From Streptomyces rubrogriseus (GTDB lineage Bacteria > Actinomycetota > Actinomycetes > Streptomycetales > Streptomycetaceae), in the NCBI RefSeq assembly GCF_027947575.1, contig NZ_CP116256.1, positions 7,812,001 through 7,876,000 of the forward strand: 64,000 nt of DNA, written 5' to 3'. Under the pieces are notes generated by a model that was given only the letters and a program-made list of their open reading frames with translations, ran no database searches and was not told where the DNA came from. Positions 50,223 through 59,203 of the stretch are shown piece after piece (within the stretch, counting starts at the first letter, position 1; each line of letters begins with the position of its first letter). A program made the position numbers and the translations under genes.

Positions 50223-50810
50223 ATGAGCCCGAGCACGGAAGCCGCCGCCCGCACCCCCTCCGAAGCGCGAGCCCGGCTGCTCGGCACCGCCACGAGGATC
50301 TTCTACGCCGAGGGCATCCACTCCGTCGGCATCGACCGGATCACCGCGGAGGCGCAGGTCACCCGCGCCACGCTGTACCGGCACTTCTCGGGCAAGGAAG
50401 ACCTCATCCTCGCCTACCTCGACCAGGCCGACCGGGGCATCCGGGCGCAGGTGACCGCGGCCAGGGACAGCAGTCCGGCCGCCGACGGGCAGGTCCGGGC
50501 CGTCGCGCGGTCCATCGCGGACGGGATCCGGTCCCCCGGGTTCCGCGGCTGCGCCTTCCTCAACGCCGTGGCCGAGTACCCGGACCCGGCCCACCCCGTG
50601 CACCGGGCCGTGCTGGCCCACCGGCAGTGGTTCCTGGACACCGTCACGGAGCTGCTCGCGCAGGTCGGGGACGGTGACGGCGTCGCCGCCGGGCGGCACC
50701 TCGTCATGCTCCGGGACGGTGCGATGGCGGCCGGGTGCCTCTTCGACCCCGAGCTGGTCTGCGAGACCTTCCTGCACGGCGTGGAAGGGGTCCTGAGGGA
50801 CGTCTCGTAA
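50223..50810 (+). CDS. TetR-family transcriptional regulator
   Basis: 195 residues. HTH: IDRITAEAQVTRATLYRHFSGKEDLILAYL (about 38-67). The C-terminal domain has the segment GFRGCAFLNAVAEYPDPAHPVHRAV, a Cys/Asn motif common in regulators of electrophile or quinone responses. It is preceded by two inverted 21-bp sites. It is divergent from the DUF308-like gene and upstream of the DGPF/sigma pair. Confidence 0.92.
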   Translation: MSPSTEAAARTPSEARARLLGTATRIFYAEGIHSVGIDRITAEAQVTRATLYRHFSGKEDLILAYLDQADRGIRAQVTAARDSSPAADGQVRAVARSIADGIRSPGFRGCAFLNAVAEYPDPAHPVHRAVLAHRQWFLDTVTELLAQVGDGDGVAAGRHLVMLRDGAMAAGCLFDPELVCETFLHGVEGVLRDVS

Positions 50811-50919
50811 AAAAATCTCCGCCCGGCCCGCCCGCCGTGTCGAGAACGCGCGTCCCGCTCCGTCCCAGGGGTGAAGGCGGCCACAATGGGCCGCACCAGC
50901 ACCGAGGAGACCACCCATC

Positions 50920-51327
50920 ATGGCCAAGTACCTGCTGCTCAAGCACTACCGAGGCGCCCCGGAAGCGGTCAACTGCGCGCCGATGGACCAGTGGACGCCC
51001 GAGGAGATCTCGGCCCACATGCAGTACATGCAGGACTTCGCGGACCGGCTCGAGAAGAGCGGTGAGTTCGTCGACGGGCAGGCGCTCGCCCCCGAGGGGA
51101 CGTGGGTCCGGTACGACGGCGAGGGGAAGCCGCCGGTCACGGACGGGCCGTTCGCGGAGACCAAGGACCTCATCGCCGGCTGGATGGTGATCGACGTCGA
51201 CAGCTACGAGCGCGCCGTCGAGCTGGCCGGGGAGCTGTCCGCCGCCCCGGGTGCGGGCGGGAAGCCGATCCACGAGTGGCTGGAGCTGCGTCCGTTCCTG
51301 ACCGCCTCCCCGACCGTCACGGACTGA
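50920..51327 (+). CDS. YCII-related (DGPF) protein
   Basis: 135 residues. The family signature DGPFAETKDLIAGWMVIDVDSYERAVELA is at about 71-100, after MAKYLLLKHYRG. The GAGGAG ribosome site is about 9 bases upstream of the ATG. These dimeric alpha-beta proteins are habitually encoded with ECF42-type sigma factors, as here (the sigma gene starts 8 bases later). Their biochemical role is unsettled. Confidence 0.92.
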   Translation: MAKYLLLKHYRGAPEAVNCAPMDQWTPEEISAHMQYMQDFADRLEKSGEFVDGQALAPEGTWVRYDGEGKPPVTDGPFAETKDLIAGWMVIDVDSYERAVELAGELSAAPGAGGKPIHEWLELRPFLTASPTVTD

Positions 51328-51335
51328 CCCCGCCG

Positions 51336-52487
51336 ATGGACGAGGCCCTGATCAGGAGCCTCACGCCCGGCGTGCTCACCGTTCTCGTCCGCCGCGGAGC
51401 CGACTTCGCGGCGGCCGAGGACGCGGTCCAGGACGCGCTGGTCGAGGCGGTCCGCGGGTGGCCGGCCGACCCCCCGCGGGACCCGAAGGGCTGGCTGGTC
51501 ACGGTCGCCTGGCGGCGCTTCCTGGACGCGGCCCGCGCCGACACCGCCCGCCGGCGGCGCGAGGACCGCGTCGAGGAGGAACCGGCGCCCGGGCCGGCCC
51601 CGGACGTGGACGACACGCTCCAGCTCTACTTCCTGTGCGCGCATCCGTCCCTGACGCCGTCCTCCGCGGTCGCGCTCACGCTGCGCGCCGTCGGCGGGCT
51701 GACCACCCGGCAGATCGCCCGGGCGTACCTGGTGCCCGAGGCGACCATGGCGCAGCGGATCAGCCGGGCCAAGCGCACCGTGTCCGGTGTCCGGTTCGAC
51801 CGGCCCGGTGACGTCGCCACCGTGCTGCGCGTCCTCTACCTCGTCTTCAACGAGGGCTACTCCGGCGACGTCGACCTCGCCGCCGAGGCCGTCCGGCTCA
51901 CCCGGCAGCTCGCGGCCTCGGTCGACCACCCGGAGGTGGCCGGGCTGCTGGCGCTGATGCTGCTCCACCACGCCCGGCGGGCCGCCCGGACCGCGCCCGA
52001 CGGGAGTCTGGTGCCGCTCGCCGAACAGGACCGCGGCCGGTGGGACACCGCGTCGATCGCGGAGGGCGTGCGGATCCTTCAGGCGGCGCTCGCCCGGGAC
52101 CGGCTGGGCGAGTTCCAGGCCCAGGCCGCGATCGCCGCCCTGCACGCCGACGCGCCCACGGCCGGGGAGACCGACTGGCCGCAGATCGTGGAGTGGTACG
52201 ACGAGCTGGCACGCCTGACCGACAACCCCGTCGTCCGGCTCAACCGCGCGGTCGCCGTCGGGGAGGCCGACGGACCGCGTGCCGGACTGGCGGCGCTCGC
52301 GGCGCTGGACTACACGCTGCCCCGCCACACCGCGGTGGCGGCGTACCTGCACGAGCGCGACGGCGACCTGGACACGGCCGCGCGGCTGTACGCCGAGGCG
52401 GCCCACGAGGCACCCGCGCTCGCCGAGCGCGACCACCTGACCCGCCAGGCGGCCCGCCTCAACTCCCGTCGCCGTGGGAGCCGGTGA
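51336..52487 (+). CDS. ECF-type RNA polymerase sigma factor with C-terminal TPR-like domain (ECF42 type)
   Basis: 383 residues. The sigma2 region has DFAAAEDAVQDALVEAVRGWP and WLVTVAWRRFLDAAR. The sigma4 region has LTTRQIARAYLVPEATMAQRISRAKRTV. The long C-terminal half (about 180-383) has the DUF6596/TPR region with LYLVFNEGYSG and LLALMLLHHARR. This, with the DGPF neighbour, is the ECF42 arrangement, which lacks an anti-sigma factor. Its 3' end overlaps the convergent MFS gene by 29 bases. Confidence 0.93.
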   Translation: MDEALIRSLTPGVLTVLVRRGADFAAAEDAVQDALVEAVRGWPADPPRDPKGWLVTVAWRRFLDAARADTARRRREDRVEEEPAPGPAPDVDDTLQLYFLCAHPSLTPSSAVALTLRAVGGLTTRQIARAYLVPEATMAQRISRAKRTVSGVRFDRPGDVATVLRVLYLVFNEGYSGDVDLAAEAVRLTRQLAASVDHPEVAGLLALMLLHHARRAARTAPDGSLVPLAEQDRGRWDTASIAEGVRILQAALARDRLGEFQAQAAIAALHADAPTAGETDWPQIVEWYDELARLTDNPVVRLNRAVAVGEADGPRAGLAALAALDYTLPRHTAVAAYLHERDGDLDTAARLYAEAAHEAPALAERDHLTRQAARLNSRRRGSR

Positions 52488-54117
52488 CCGGGGCGCCGGT
52501 GGTCGGGGCGGGTGAACCGGGCCCTCCCGGCGCCGCGTTCACGTCGGCCGGGCGGCCGCCCGGGTGCCGCAGGGCGCAGAAGTAGCCGATCGCGAGGGCG
52601 ACGGCCATGCCGTAGAAGACCCACTGGTTGGCCTCGGCGAAGTCCAGGCGGACGGCGGGCATCGCGTCCCGCATGGCCGTCTCGGCCGGGCCGTCGCCCG
52701 TCGGGGTGCGAGCGTCCGCGTTGCCGGTGATCGCCTCCGTGACGTCCCGGGCCATGGCGTGCCGCCCTTCCGGCGGCACGCCGCGCGCCCGGAGGGTCTC
52801 CTCGACCCGGTCGGTCATGCTGTGCGTCAGCATGGTGCCGAAGACGGCCAGGCCGACGCTGGCGGCGTAGTTGCGGACGGTCTGGGTGATGCCGGTGACC
52901 TCGCCGTAGGAGGAGTCGATCGAGCGGTTGACGGCGTCCGTCGACGCGGGGGCGAGGACGAAGCCGATGCCCGCGCCGGCGAGCGCGGCGTAGGGCCACT
53001 GGTCGTGCATGGACAGGTCGGTGAGCTTGCCGGCCCACAGCGCGAAGCCGACGGCGCCCAGCGCGCAGCCGATCCGCAGCGCCGGGCGGGCGCCCCGCTT
53101 GTCGAGGATGCGGCCGCCCCACTGGGAGGCGATGGCGAACCCCGCGAAGACGTACAGCAGGTACAGGGCGGCCTGGTTGGGCGAGGCGCTGAGCGAGACC
53201 TGGGCGTAGACCGAGGCGAAGAAGAACAGCGGGACGAACGCCAGCATGGCGAAGAAGAGCACCAGCGCGTCCACCGTGAAGGCGCGGTCGCGGAAGACCG
53301 CGAGGTTGACCAGGGGGTGACGGGTGCGCAGTTCACGGCGGCAGAAGACGTAGAGGACGGCGAGGCCGCCCGCGATGCAGACCCAGGTCGCCGCGTTGTC
53401 CCAGCCCCAGGCCGCCGACTGCTGGAAGCCGAGCACGCTCAGGCCCATGCCGGCGACGATCAGCAGCGCGCCCCGCACGTCCAGTGGCTCCCCGCGCCGG
53501 CGGTCGGGGATGCCGGCCAGCGCCGTCAGGACCAGCGCCGCGATCGCCACGGGGACGTTGACCCAGAAGATCGCCCGCCAGGTCCACGCGGTCAGCCAGC
53601 CGCCGAGCAGCGGGCCCACGGCGGTCAGGGCGCCGGTGAGGCCGAAGAACAGGGCGAGCGCGCGGCCCCGGCGCTCCACCGGGAACACGGCGACGACCAC
53701 GGCGAGCGCGGCCGGGAAGAGCAGCGCGGCGCCCAGGCCCTGGGTGGCGCGGAAGACGATCAGCCAGGTCAGCGCGTAGTCGCCGGAGGGCACGCAGCCG
53801 CACAGGACCGAGGAGACGACGAAGACCAGGGTGCCGAGCACGACCACGCGTCGGGGGCCCCACAGGTCCGCCAGACATCCGCCCAGGGCGAAGAAGGCGG
53901 CGAGGGCCAGCAGGTAGGCGTTGATCACCCACTGCATGCCCGAGGCCGACAGGCCCAGTTCGGAGACGATGTCGGGGGCCGCGATCGAGACGATCGTCTG
54001 GTCGATGAACGTCATCGCCACCGCGAACATCATGGCGGCGAGGGCCAGCGACTGGGAGGTGGCCCGGCGACCGGCACCGGGCATGCTCCGGTCCCGCTTC
54101 GGGGGTGATCCGCTCAC
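52459..54117 (-). CDS. MFS drug exporter, DHA2/EmrB type
   Basis: 552 residues from a GTG start, with about 14 transmembrane segments. DHA2 features include FIDQTIVSIAAPDIVSELG in helix 1, WVINAYLLALAAFFALGGCLADLWGPRRVV in the helix 2-3 loop, and GPLLGGWL. The C-terminal 60 residues are Gly/Pro/Ala-rich and cytoplasmic. It follows a TetR gene on the same strand (79-base gap), which is divergent from virginiamycin B lyase. This suggests an antibiotic defence unit. Confidence 0.92.
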   Translation of the reverse strand: MSGSPPKRDRSMPGAGRRATSQSLALAAMMFAVAMTFIDQTIVSIAAPDIVSELGLSASGMQWVINAYLLALAAFFALGGCLADLWGPRRVVVLGTLVFVVSSVLCGCVPSGDYALTWLIVFRATQGLGAALLFPAALAVVVAVFPVERRGRALALFFGLTGALTAVGPLLGGWLTAWTWRAIFWVNVPVAIAALVLTALAGIPDRRRGEPLDVRGALLIVAGMGLSVLGFQQSAAWGWDNAATWVCIAGGLAVLYVFCRRELRTRHPLVNLAVFRDRAFTVDALVLFFAMLAFVPLFFFASVYAQVSLSASPNQAALYLLYVFAGFAIASQWGGRILDKRGARPALRIGCALGAVGFALWAGKLTDLSMHDQWPYAALAGAGIGFVLAPASTDAVNRSIDSSYGEVTGITQTVRNYAASVGLAVFGTMLTHSMTDRVEETLRARGVPPEGRHAMARDVTEAITGNADARTPTGDGPAETAMRDAMPAVRLDFAEANQWVFYGMAVALAIGYFCALRHPGGRPADVNAAPGGPGSPAPTTGAPVTGSHGDGS

Positions 54118-54196
54118 CCGGCCAGTCTGCGCTCGCGCCGGTGCCCCCGCATCCGCGCGCTCCGGGCGCGGGAACCCGGGGCCGGGCGTCGCCTGT

Positions 54197-54847
54197 CTAG
54201 GGGCGGCGCCCGTACTCCGCGAGGGCCGGTGTCAGCAGGTCGAAGGCGCGGGGCGCCTCCCGCGCCAGCACCTCGGCGATCTCCGGGTCGGCGCGCCCCG
54301 CCAGGGTCAGTTCCTGGATGCGGTTGAACAGGACGCGGTGGACCCCGCCCAGCAGAGCCGCGGCCGTGCGCGGGGTGATGTCGTCGGGCGGGGTGTCCGT
54401 GGTGCCGGCCAGGGCCGCGGTCAGCGCCTCCTCCCGCCGGTCGTGCAGGCCGCGCAGGCACGCGGTGAGGGTGGGGCTGTCGGCGATCATGCGGGTGAAG
54501 GCCTGGCCGGCGAAGCCCGCGACCGGGTCCTGGGCCGCCACGGCCGCCAGGAAGGCGTGGCGCAGCGCCGTCAGCGGGGTCTGGCCGGCCCCGCGTGCCG
54601 TCACGGTGGCGGCCAGGGCGGCGACGAACTCGTCCTGGTGGTCCAGGGCGAGGTCCTCCTTGCGCGGGAAGTAGTTCGTCACGGTCTTCTTGGCGACCCG
54701 GGCGGCGTCCGCGATCTCCGCGATCGTCGTGTGCTCGAAGCCGCGCTCGACGAAGAGCCTGGTGGCGTGGTCGGAGATCAGCTGCCGCGTCTCGCGCTTC
54801 TTGATCTCGCGCAGGCCCGGCGCGGCCGTGGTGGTGTTCGGATCCAT
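54197..54847 (-). CDS. TetR-family transcriptional regulator of the exporter/lyase unit
   Basis: 216 residues. HTH: TTIAEIADAARVAKKTVTNYFPRKEDLAL (about 39-67). The C-terminal domain is of the type seen with drug exporters. Upstream on the minus strand, GAGGT lies about 12 bases before the ATG. The divergent region shared with vgb (54848-54916) contains two candidate operators. It probably controls both the exporter and the lyase. Confidence 0.92.
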   Translation of the reverse strand: MDPNTTTAAPGLREIKKRETRQLISDHATRLFVERGFEHTTIAEIADAARVAKKTVTNYFPRKEDLALDHQDEFVAALAATVTARGAGQTPLTALRHAFLAAVAAQDPVAGFAGQAFTRMIADSPTLTACLRGLHDRREEALTAALAGTTDTPPDDITPRTAAALLGGVHRVLFNRIQELTLAGRADPEIAEVLAREAPRAFDLLTPALAEYGRRP

Positions 54848-54857
54848 GGGTGAATCT

Positions 54858-54908
54858 TACCTCGGTAGTATTTTTATGTTGACTGACAGAGTAGCCTCTG
54901 AGTAAAAT
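54858..54908 (+). promoter_or_regulatory. vgb promoter with embedded operators
   Basis: TTGACT (54879-54884) and TAAAAT (54903-54908) are 18 bases apart, close to consensus. The -10 ends 8 bases before the vgb ATG, so the mRNA is probably leaderless. The spacer holds CAGAG-TAGC-CTCTG (54887-54900), and TACC-TC-GGTA lies at 54858-54867. Either could bind the divergent TetR product. Confidence 0.65.
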
Positions 54909-54916
54909 TATTCTCG

Positions 54917-55816
54917 ATGAACGAATTCAACGAGAGCTACGACACCGACTCCGTACGCGAGTTCACCGTGAGCGACGCGGACGCCGGCCCCTACGCGCTC
55001 GCCGAGGGACCGGACGGCGCCCTGTGGTTCACCCTGGTCCACCGGGGCGCCGTCGCTCGCAGGGACCCGGACGACGGGCGGGTCACCGTCCATCCGGTCG
55101 GCGACGGGCCGACCGTGATCGCGCCGGGGCCCGACGGCGCCCTGTGGTTCACCGAGTACCGGGCGCACCGCATCGGCCGGATCACCCCCGAGGGCCACTA
55201 CGCGTCCTTCGCGCCCCTCACTCCCGAGGGCGGGCCGTTCGGGATCACCGCGGGTCCGGACGGCGCCATGTGGTTCACGCTCTCCTCGGCCGACCGCGTC
55301 GGCCGCGTCACCATGGACGGCGAGGTCACCGAGCATCCGGCGCCCGGCGCCTTCCCGTCCGCCCTCACGACCGGGCCGGACGGCGCCCTGTGGTGCACGC
55401 TCAACCAGGGCAACGCCATCGGACGGCTGACCCCCGACGGCCACGGCACCGCCTACCCGCTGCCGACGCCGGGCGCCGCGCCGGTGGGCATCGCCGCGGG
55501 GCCCGACGGCGCCCTGTGGTTCACCGAGATCGGGGCCGGGCGGATCGGCCGGATCACCGTGACCGGCGACCTCACCGAGTACCCGCTGCCCGACCCCGCG
55601 GCCCGGCCGCACGCGGTCACGGCGGGGCCCGACGGCGCGCTGTGGTTCACCGAGTGGGGCAGCGGCCGGGTCGGCCGGATCACCGTCGACGGCCGCGTCA
55701 CCTCGTACCCGCTCTCCCGTACCGACTGCGAACCGCACGGCATCGCCGTGCACGGCGGCGCCCTGTGGTGCGCCCTGGAAACCGGCTCCCTGGCCAGGAT
55801 CCAGGTCCCGGCCTGA
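54917..55816 (+). CDS. vgb: Virginiamycin B lyase (streptogramin lyase)
   Basis: Linearises type B streptogramins by cleaving the ester link of the ring, giving resistance. 299 residues, a seven-bladed beta-propeller with repeated GPDGALWFTE-type blades about 42 residues apart. By alignment with the Staphylococcus enzyme (His228, Glu268, His270, Glu284), the equivalents here appear to be His232, Glu272, His274 and Glu288, all shifted by four. There is no signal peptide, so it acts in the cytoplasm. It is divergent from a TetR-MFS pair. Confidence 0.92.
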   Translation: MNEFNESYDTDSVREFTVSDADAGPYALAEGPDGALWFTLVHRGAVARRDPDDGRVTVHPVGDGPTVIAPGPDGALWFTEYRAHRIGRITPEGHYASFAPLTPEGGPFGITAGPDGAMWFTLSSADRVGRVTMDGEVTEHPAPGAFPSALTTGPDGALWCTLNQGNAIGRLTPDGHGTAYPLPTPGAAPVGIAAGPDGALWFTEIGAGRIGRITVTGDLTEYPLPDPAARPHAVTAGPDGALWFTEWGSGRVGRITVDGRVTSYPLSRTDCEPHGIAVHGGALWCALETGSLARIQVPA

Positions 55817-55870
55817 CCGCACCTCGCCCACCCGCACCCGCGCACATGCACCCAGCACCACGCGCACATG

Positions 55871-55900
55871 CACCCGCACCCGCACCCGCACCCGCACCCG
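55871..55900. repeat. CACCCG hexanucleotide repeat, five copies
   Basis: Five perfect CACCCG units in the 104-base gap between vgb and the DUF5701 gene. Two CGCACATGCACCC-like units lie just upstream. It would be transcribed as an unstructured, C-rich leader of the next gene. Confidence 0.8.
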
Positions 55901-55920
55901 CACCGGAAGGACACACTCGT

Positions 55921-56610
55921 TTGACCGACTCGACGCACTCCCCCGCCCCCGCCCCCGACGCCGCCGCCGAGTTCGACCGGCAGGTCCGCACCCTCGTCGC
56001 GCTCGGCTACCCGGCGCTGTCCGGCCGTACCCCGGAGCAGTTCGCCGAACTGGTGGCGCCGCTGCGCGCCGAGGCCGTGGCCCGCACGGACCGGGCCGCG
56101 TACTCGGCGTACGAGCCCGCCGCGACCGGCCGGGTGCCCTTCGTCCTGGTCGTCGGACGCGAACTCGCCCCCGTCGAGGGGACCATGCCGTTGACCACGC
56201 TGCGCGGCGGCCGGCTGCCGGGATTCGTCGACCGCAGCTTCGAACCGGGCTCCCTGGAACGGTTCGTCGCCACCGGTACGACCCGGCCGCCCGGGCGGGA
56301 CGGCGTCCACCTGCTGTTCGACGTCGAGCGGGGGGAGGAGTTCTGCGGGGTCGTGCCGGGCGACGCGCTGGCCACCGTCGCGGAGCGGGGCCGCACACCG
56401 CTCACCGTCGAGGAGGGCATCGCCCTGCTGACCCACGTGCCGGAGGTCCTGGTCAAGAACAAGTGCTTCTCGCTGGGCGGTTCACGGTGCGGTGACCGCC
56501 GGGTACCGGCGCTGTGGATCAGCAAGCGCGCCCCGAAGCTCGGCTGGTGCTGGGAGGGCAACCCGCACACCTGGCTCGGGATGGCGTCGGCGGGGGCGCG
56601 GCACGCCTGA
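55921..56610 (+). CDS. DUF5701 family protein
   Basis: 229 residues from TTG 55921 with GGAAGG about 10 bases upstream. It has QVRTLVALGYPALSGRTPEQFAELVAPLR, PFVLVVGRELAPVEGTMPLTTLRGGRLPGF, then VKNKCFSLGGSRCGDRRVPALWISKRAPKLGWCWEGNPHTWLG at the end. The conserved Cys and Trp residues suggest a structural or binding core. Function unknown. It follows vgb on the same strand and may be transcribed with it. Confidence 0.82.
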   Translation: MTDSTHSPAPAPDAAAEFDRQVRTLVALGYPALSGRTPEQFAELVAPLRAEAVARTDRAAYSAYEPAATGRVPFVLVVGRELAPVEGTMPLTTLRGGRLPGFVDRSFEPGSLERFVATGTTRPPGRDGVHLLFDVERGEEFCGVVPGDALATVAERGRTPLTVEEGIALLTHVPEVLVKNKCFSLGGSRCGDRRVPALWISKRAPKLGWCWEGNPHTWLGMASAGARHA

Positions 56611-56615
56611 GTGCC

Positions 56616-56663
56616 GTCACCGCGTTGCTCGGTCACCGCGTTGCTCGGTCACCGCGTTGCTCC
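56616..56663. repeat. 16-bp tandem repeat, three copies
   Basis: GTCACCGCGTTGCTCG twice, then once with a final C, in the 62-base gap between the convergent DUF5701 and phosphatase genes. No hairpin is evident. Confidence 0.85.
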
Positions 56664-56672
56664 GGCACTCCG

Positions 56673-57761
56673 TCACGCCGGGGTGCTCGGCGCGGCGCCG
56701 GTCCCGCCCTGGTAGCGCAGGAGCAGCATCGCCGCGTCGTCGTGGTGGGGCCCCGCCGCGTGCCGGACCAGGTCCTCGCGCAGGGCGTCCAGGGCGCGGT
56801 GGATGTCCGGGTCCTTCAGGAGGTGGGCGCGTTCGGCGAGCGGGTAGAAGCCGCCCCGCTCGTCGCGGGCCTCGGTGACGCCGTCGGTGTAGAGGAGCAG
56901 TTGGTCGCCGGGGCGGAAGGGCACCGGGAAGGGGTCGGGGCCGGGGCCGCCGTGCGCGGCCAGGCCCAGCGGCAGGGCGTACGCGGGCGGCTCCGGGAAG
57001 TCGGCGGTGCCGTCGCCGTGGACGAGCAGCGGTGCCGGGTGGCCGTAGTTCAGGAGGACGACCCGGTGGTCGTGGCCGATCTCGGCGAGGATCGCGGTGA
57101 CGAACTTCTCGTCCTCCAGCTCCCGGGCGACGCTGCGTTCGAGCCGTTCGCCGAGTTCGACCAGGTCCTCCTCGTCGTACGCCGCCTCCCGGAAGGCGCC
57201 GAGGACCCGGGCGGCGGTCTCCACCGCGGCCAGCCCCTTGCCCTGGACGTCGCCCACGATCACCCGGACACCGTGCGGCGAGGCCACCACCTCGTACAGG
57301 TCGCCGCCGATCCGGGCCTCGGCGACCGCCGAGGTGTAGGAGACGGCCGCGTGCAGCGGGCCCGCGGTCAGCGGCACCGGGCGCAGCAGGACCCGCTGGG
57401 CCGCTTCCGCGATCGAGCGGACGCTGGCCAGTTCCGCCTCGCGGCGCGAGCGCATCACGGCCGCCGCGATGCCGACGCCGGTCACACCGGCCACCGACAG
57501 CATGGCGGTGTAGCCGCGGGGGCGGTCGAAGAGCCCGTTGTACATGCCGAGGCCGACGCAGAGCAGCAGCGCGGCCAGTCCGATCACCGCGGTGCGCCGC
57601 CAGCCGCCGACCAGTGAGCCGAACGCCGGTCCCAGCGACACCAGCGGCAGCAGGCCCACCCCGGGGCCCATCGTGAGGTCCACGACGGCGACCACGGCCA
57701 TGGCGGCGACGGGCATCCAGGAAAGCACCACCGGACCGGACGGCGACTTCTTCACGGTCAT
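56673..57761 (-). CDS. Membrane-bound PP2C/SpoIIE-type Ser/Thr phosphatase
   Basis: 362 residues. The N-terminal 110 residues hold about four or five membrane helices. The C-terminal PP2C domain has AEARIGGDLYEVV, RVIVGDVQGKGLAAV (metal Asp), LLLYTDGVTEARDERG and HHDDAAMLLLRY, the SpoIIE family motifs. No PAS, GAF or kinase domain is attached. It probably dephosphorylates an anti-anti-sigma factor; the partner is not in the window. Confidence 0.92.
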   Translation of the reverse strand: MTVKKSPSGPVVLSWMPVAAMAVVAVVDLTMGPGVGLLPLVSLGPAFGSLVGGWRRTAVIGLAALLLCVGLGMYNGLFDRPRGYTAMLSVAGVTGVGIAAAVMRSRREAELASVRSIAEAAQRVLLRPVPLTAGPLHAAVSYTSAVAEARIGGDLYEVVASPHGVRVIVGDVQGKGLAAVETAARVLGAFREAAYDEEDLVELGERLERSVARELEDEKFVTAILAEIGHDHRVVLLNYGHPAPLLVHGDGTADFPEPPAYALPLGLAAHGGPGPDPFPVPFRPGDQLLLYTDGVTEARDERGGFYPLAERAHLLKDPDIHRALDALREDLVRHAAGPHHDDAAMLLLRYQGGTGAAPSTPA

Positions 57762-57906
57762 GACTACTCCGGTGTCGCAGCGCTCAAGAGCCGCCTCTCC
57801 CTGTCCTCAGGCGCCCTCCCCAGCCTCTCACCCTAGGCAAGGGAGGGTGCGCGCAGGAGTTTCCGGACGGTCCTTAACCCAATCGAGGCCGAGCCGCGCC
57901 CGCCGG

Positions 57907-57954
57907 ACCGCACGTCACGCCGACCGCACGTCACGCCGACCGCACGTCACGCGG
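57907..57954. repeat. 16-bp tandem repeat, three copies, running into a stop codon
   Basis: ACCGCACGTCACGCCG three times with one change in the last copy. The TCA at 57947-57949 inside the third unit is the stop codon of the minus-strand MFS gene. Each further unit also carries a potential stop, so the repeat fixes the gene end. Confidence 0.8.
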
Positions 57955-59164
57955 ACCGTACCGCCGCCCGGGTCGGCAGCAGTCCCCCGTCGGGCGCGCC
58001 CCGCCGGCTCGCCGCGGTCAGCGTGAGCGTCACCGTGAGCGAGGCGAGCGCCATCACGGACATGGCCGTCGCCGGTGAGGTGAACTGGGCCACCGTGCCC
58101 GCCAGGACCGCGGCCAGGCCCTGCATGGTGAGCATCCCGGCGGAGTGCAGTCCGAGGGCGTGCCCGGAGAGTTCGTCGGGGGTCAGGGCGACCAGGCGCT
58201 CCTGCTGCACCAGGCTCGCGCCGAAGCCCACCGACGCCAGGCCGACCAGTACGGCCGTCAACGGCAGCGGCGGACGCAGGAAGAGGACGAGGTACGGGGC
58301 GGCCAGCAGCGCCAGGAGCGGGATGCCGAGCCGCGGGCGCAGCCGGGCGGGCAGCAGCCGGCCGACCGTCAGGTCCCCGGCGAGCATGCCCAGCGCCCCG
58401 CAGGCGAACAGGGTGCCCGCGGCGCGCGGGTCGTAGGAGACGAACAGCGACTCGCAGCCCACGACGAGGCCGTTGGGAACCCACAGGGCCAGGTACACGT
58501 GGCGGCGCGGACGGGCCGACCAGAGCAGGGAGTTGGCCCGCCACGTGGCCCGGACGGAGGGGCGGCCGGAGATCCGGGGCGGACGGCGGGTCAGCCGCAG
58601 GGCGAGGGCGGCCGACGTGCCGTACAGACCGGCCGCGAGCAGCAGGCACAGGCGCGGCGACAGCAGGGCCACCAGGACGCCGCCGGTCGCGTATCCGGCG
58701 ATCTGCATGAGGCCGCTCATCATGTTGAAGAGCGAACGCCCGGTCAGATAGCCGTCCTTGGCGAGGATCTCGGTCAGCAGACCCCAGCGGACGCCGCCGC
58801 CGAGCGAGGCGATCAGCCCCTCGACGAGCACGATGAGGAGCATCGCCCACACCGGCAGGCCGGGCAGCGCGAGGGCCGCGGTGGCGGCGGCGAAGGAGAG
58901 CGAGAGGCCCGCCAGCGTCGCGCGGGGCGGCAGCCGGTCGGCGCCGGAGAGGAAGAAGGTGGCGCCCAGCACCTGGGCGAGCGCCGGGCCGAACATGCTG
59001 ACCGCGGAGAGCAGTGGTGATTCCGTCGCCCGGAACACCAGGGTGCCGAGCGCGAGCCCGCTCACCGTCTGGGCGGCGATGTTGGCGGCGGAGGAGAGGA
59101 AGAGGGGGCTGAACCCGGGGGTGCGGAAGAGGGCCGCGTAGGTCGTGCGGGGTGTGTCCGGCAT
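57947..59164 (-). CDS. MFS transporter
   Basis: 405 residues. It begins MPDTPRTTYAALFRTPGFSPLF, typical of exporters of the MFS_1 type, with about 12 transmembrane segments and LVFFRATESPLLSAVSMFG-like helix patterning. A loop with RARPRLGIPLL separates helices in the second half. It is divergent from an ArsR-like regulator with a palindrome between them, so it is the probable target. The substrate is unknown. Confidence 0.87.
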   Translation of the reverse strand: MPDTPRTTYAALFRTPGFSPLFLSSAANIAAQTVSGLALGTLVFRATESPLLSAVSMFGPALAQVLGATFFLSGADRLPPRATLAGLSLSFAAATAALALPGLPVWAMLLIVLVEGLIASLGGGVRWGLLTEILAKDGYLTGRSLFNMMSGLMQIAGYATGGVLVALLSPRLCLLLAAGLYGTSAALALRLTRRPPRISGRPSVRATWRANSLLWSARPRRHVYLALWVPNGLVVGCESLFVSYDPRAAGTLFACGALGMLAGDLTVGRLLPARLRPRLGIPLLALLAAPYLVLFLRPPLPLTAVLVGLASVGFGASLVQQERLVALTPDELSGHALGLHSAGMLTMQGLAAVLAGTVAQFTSPATAMSVMALASLTVTLTLTAASRRGAPDGGLLPTRAAVRSA

Positions 59165-59203
59165 GCGGGGAGTGTGGGGTGGGCGGGAGACCGGCCGTTA
59201 TTG

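Noticed and set aside
57800..57860. GCGCCCTCCC ... GGGAGGGTGCGC partial stem after the phosphatase promoter
   Set aside because: The arms do not match perfectly and it lies upstream of the phosphatase gene, with no clear role.
50049..57954. Tandem arrays (13, 6 and 16 bp units) as possible CRISPR
   Set aside because: Units are contiguous with no spacers, too short, and there are no cas genes.
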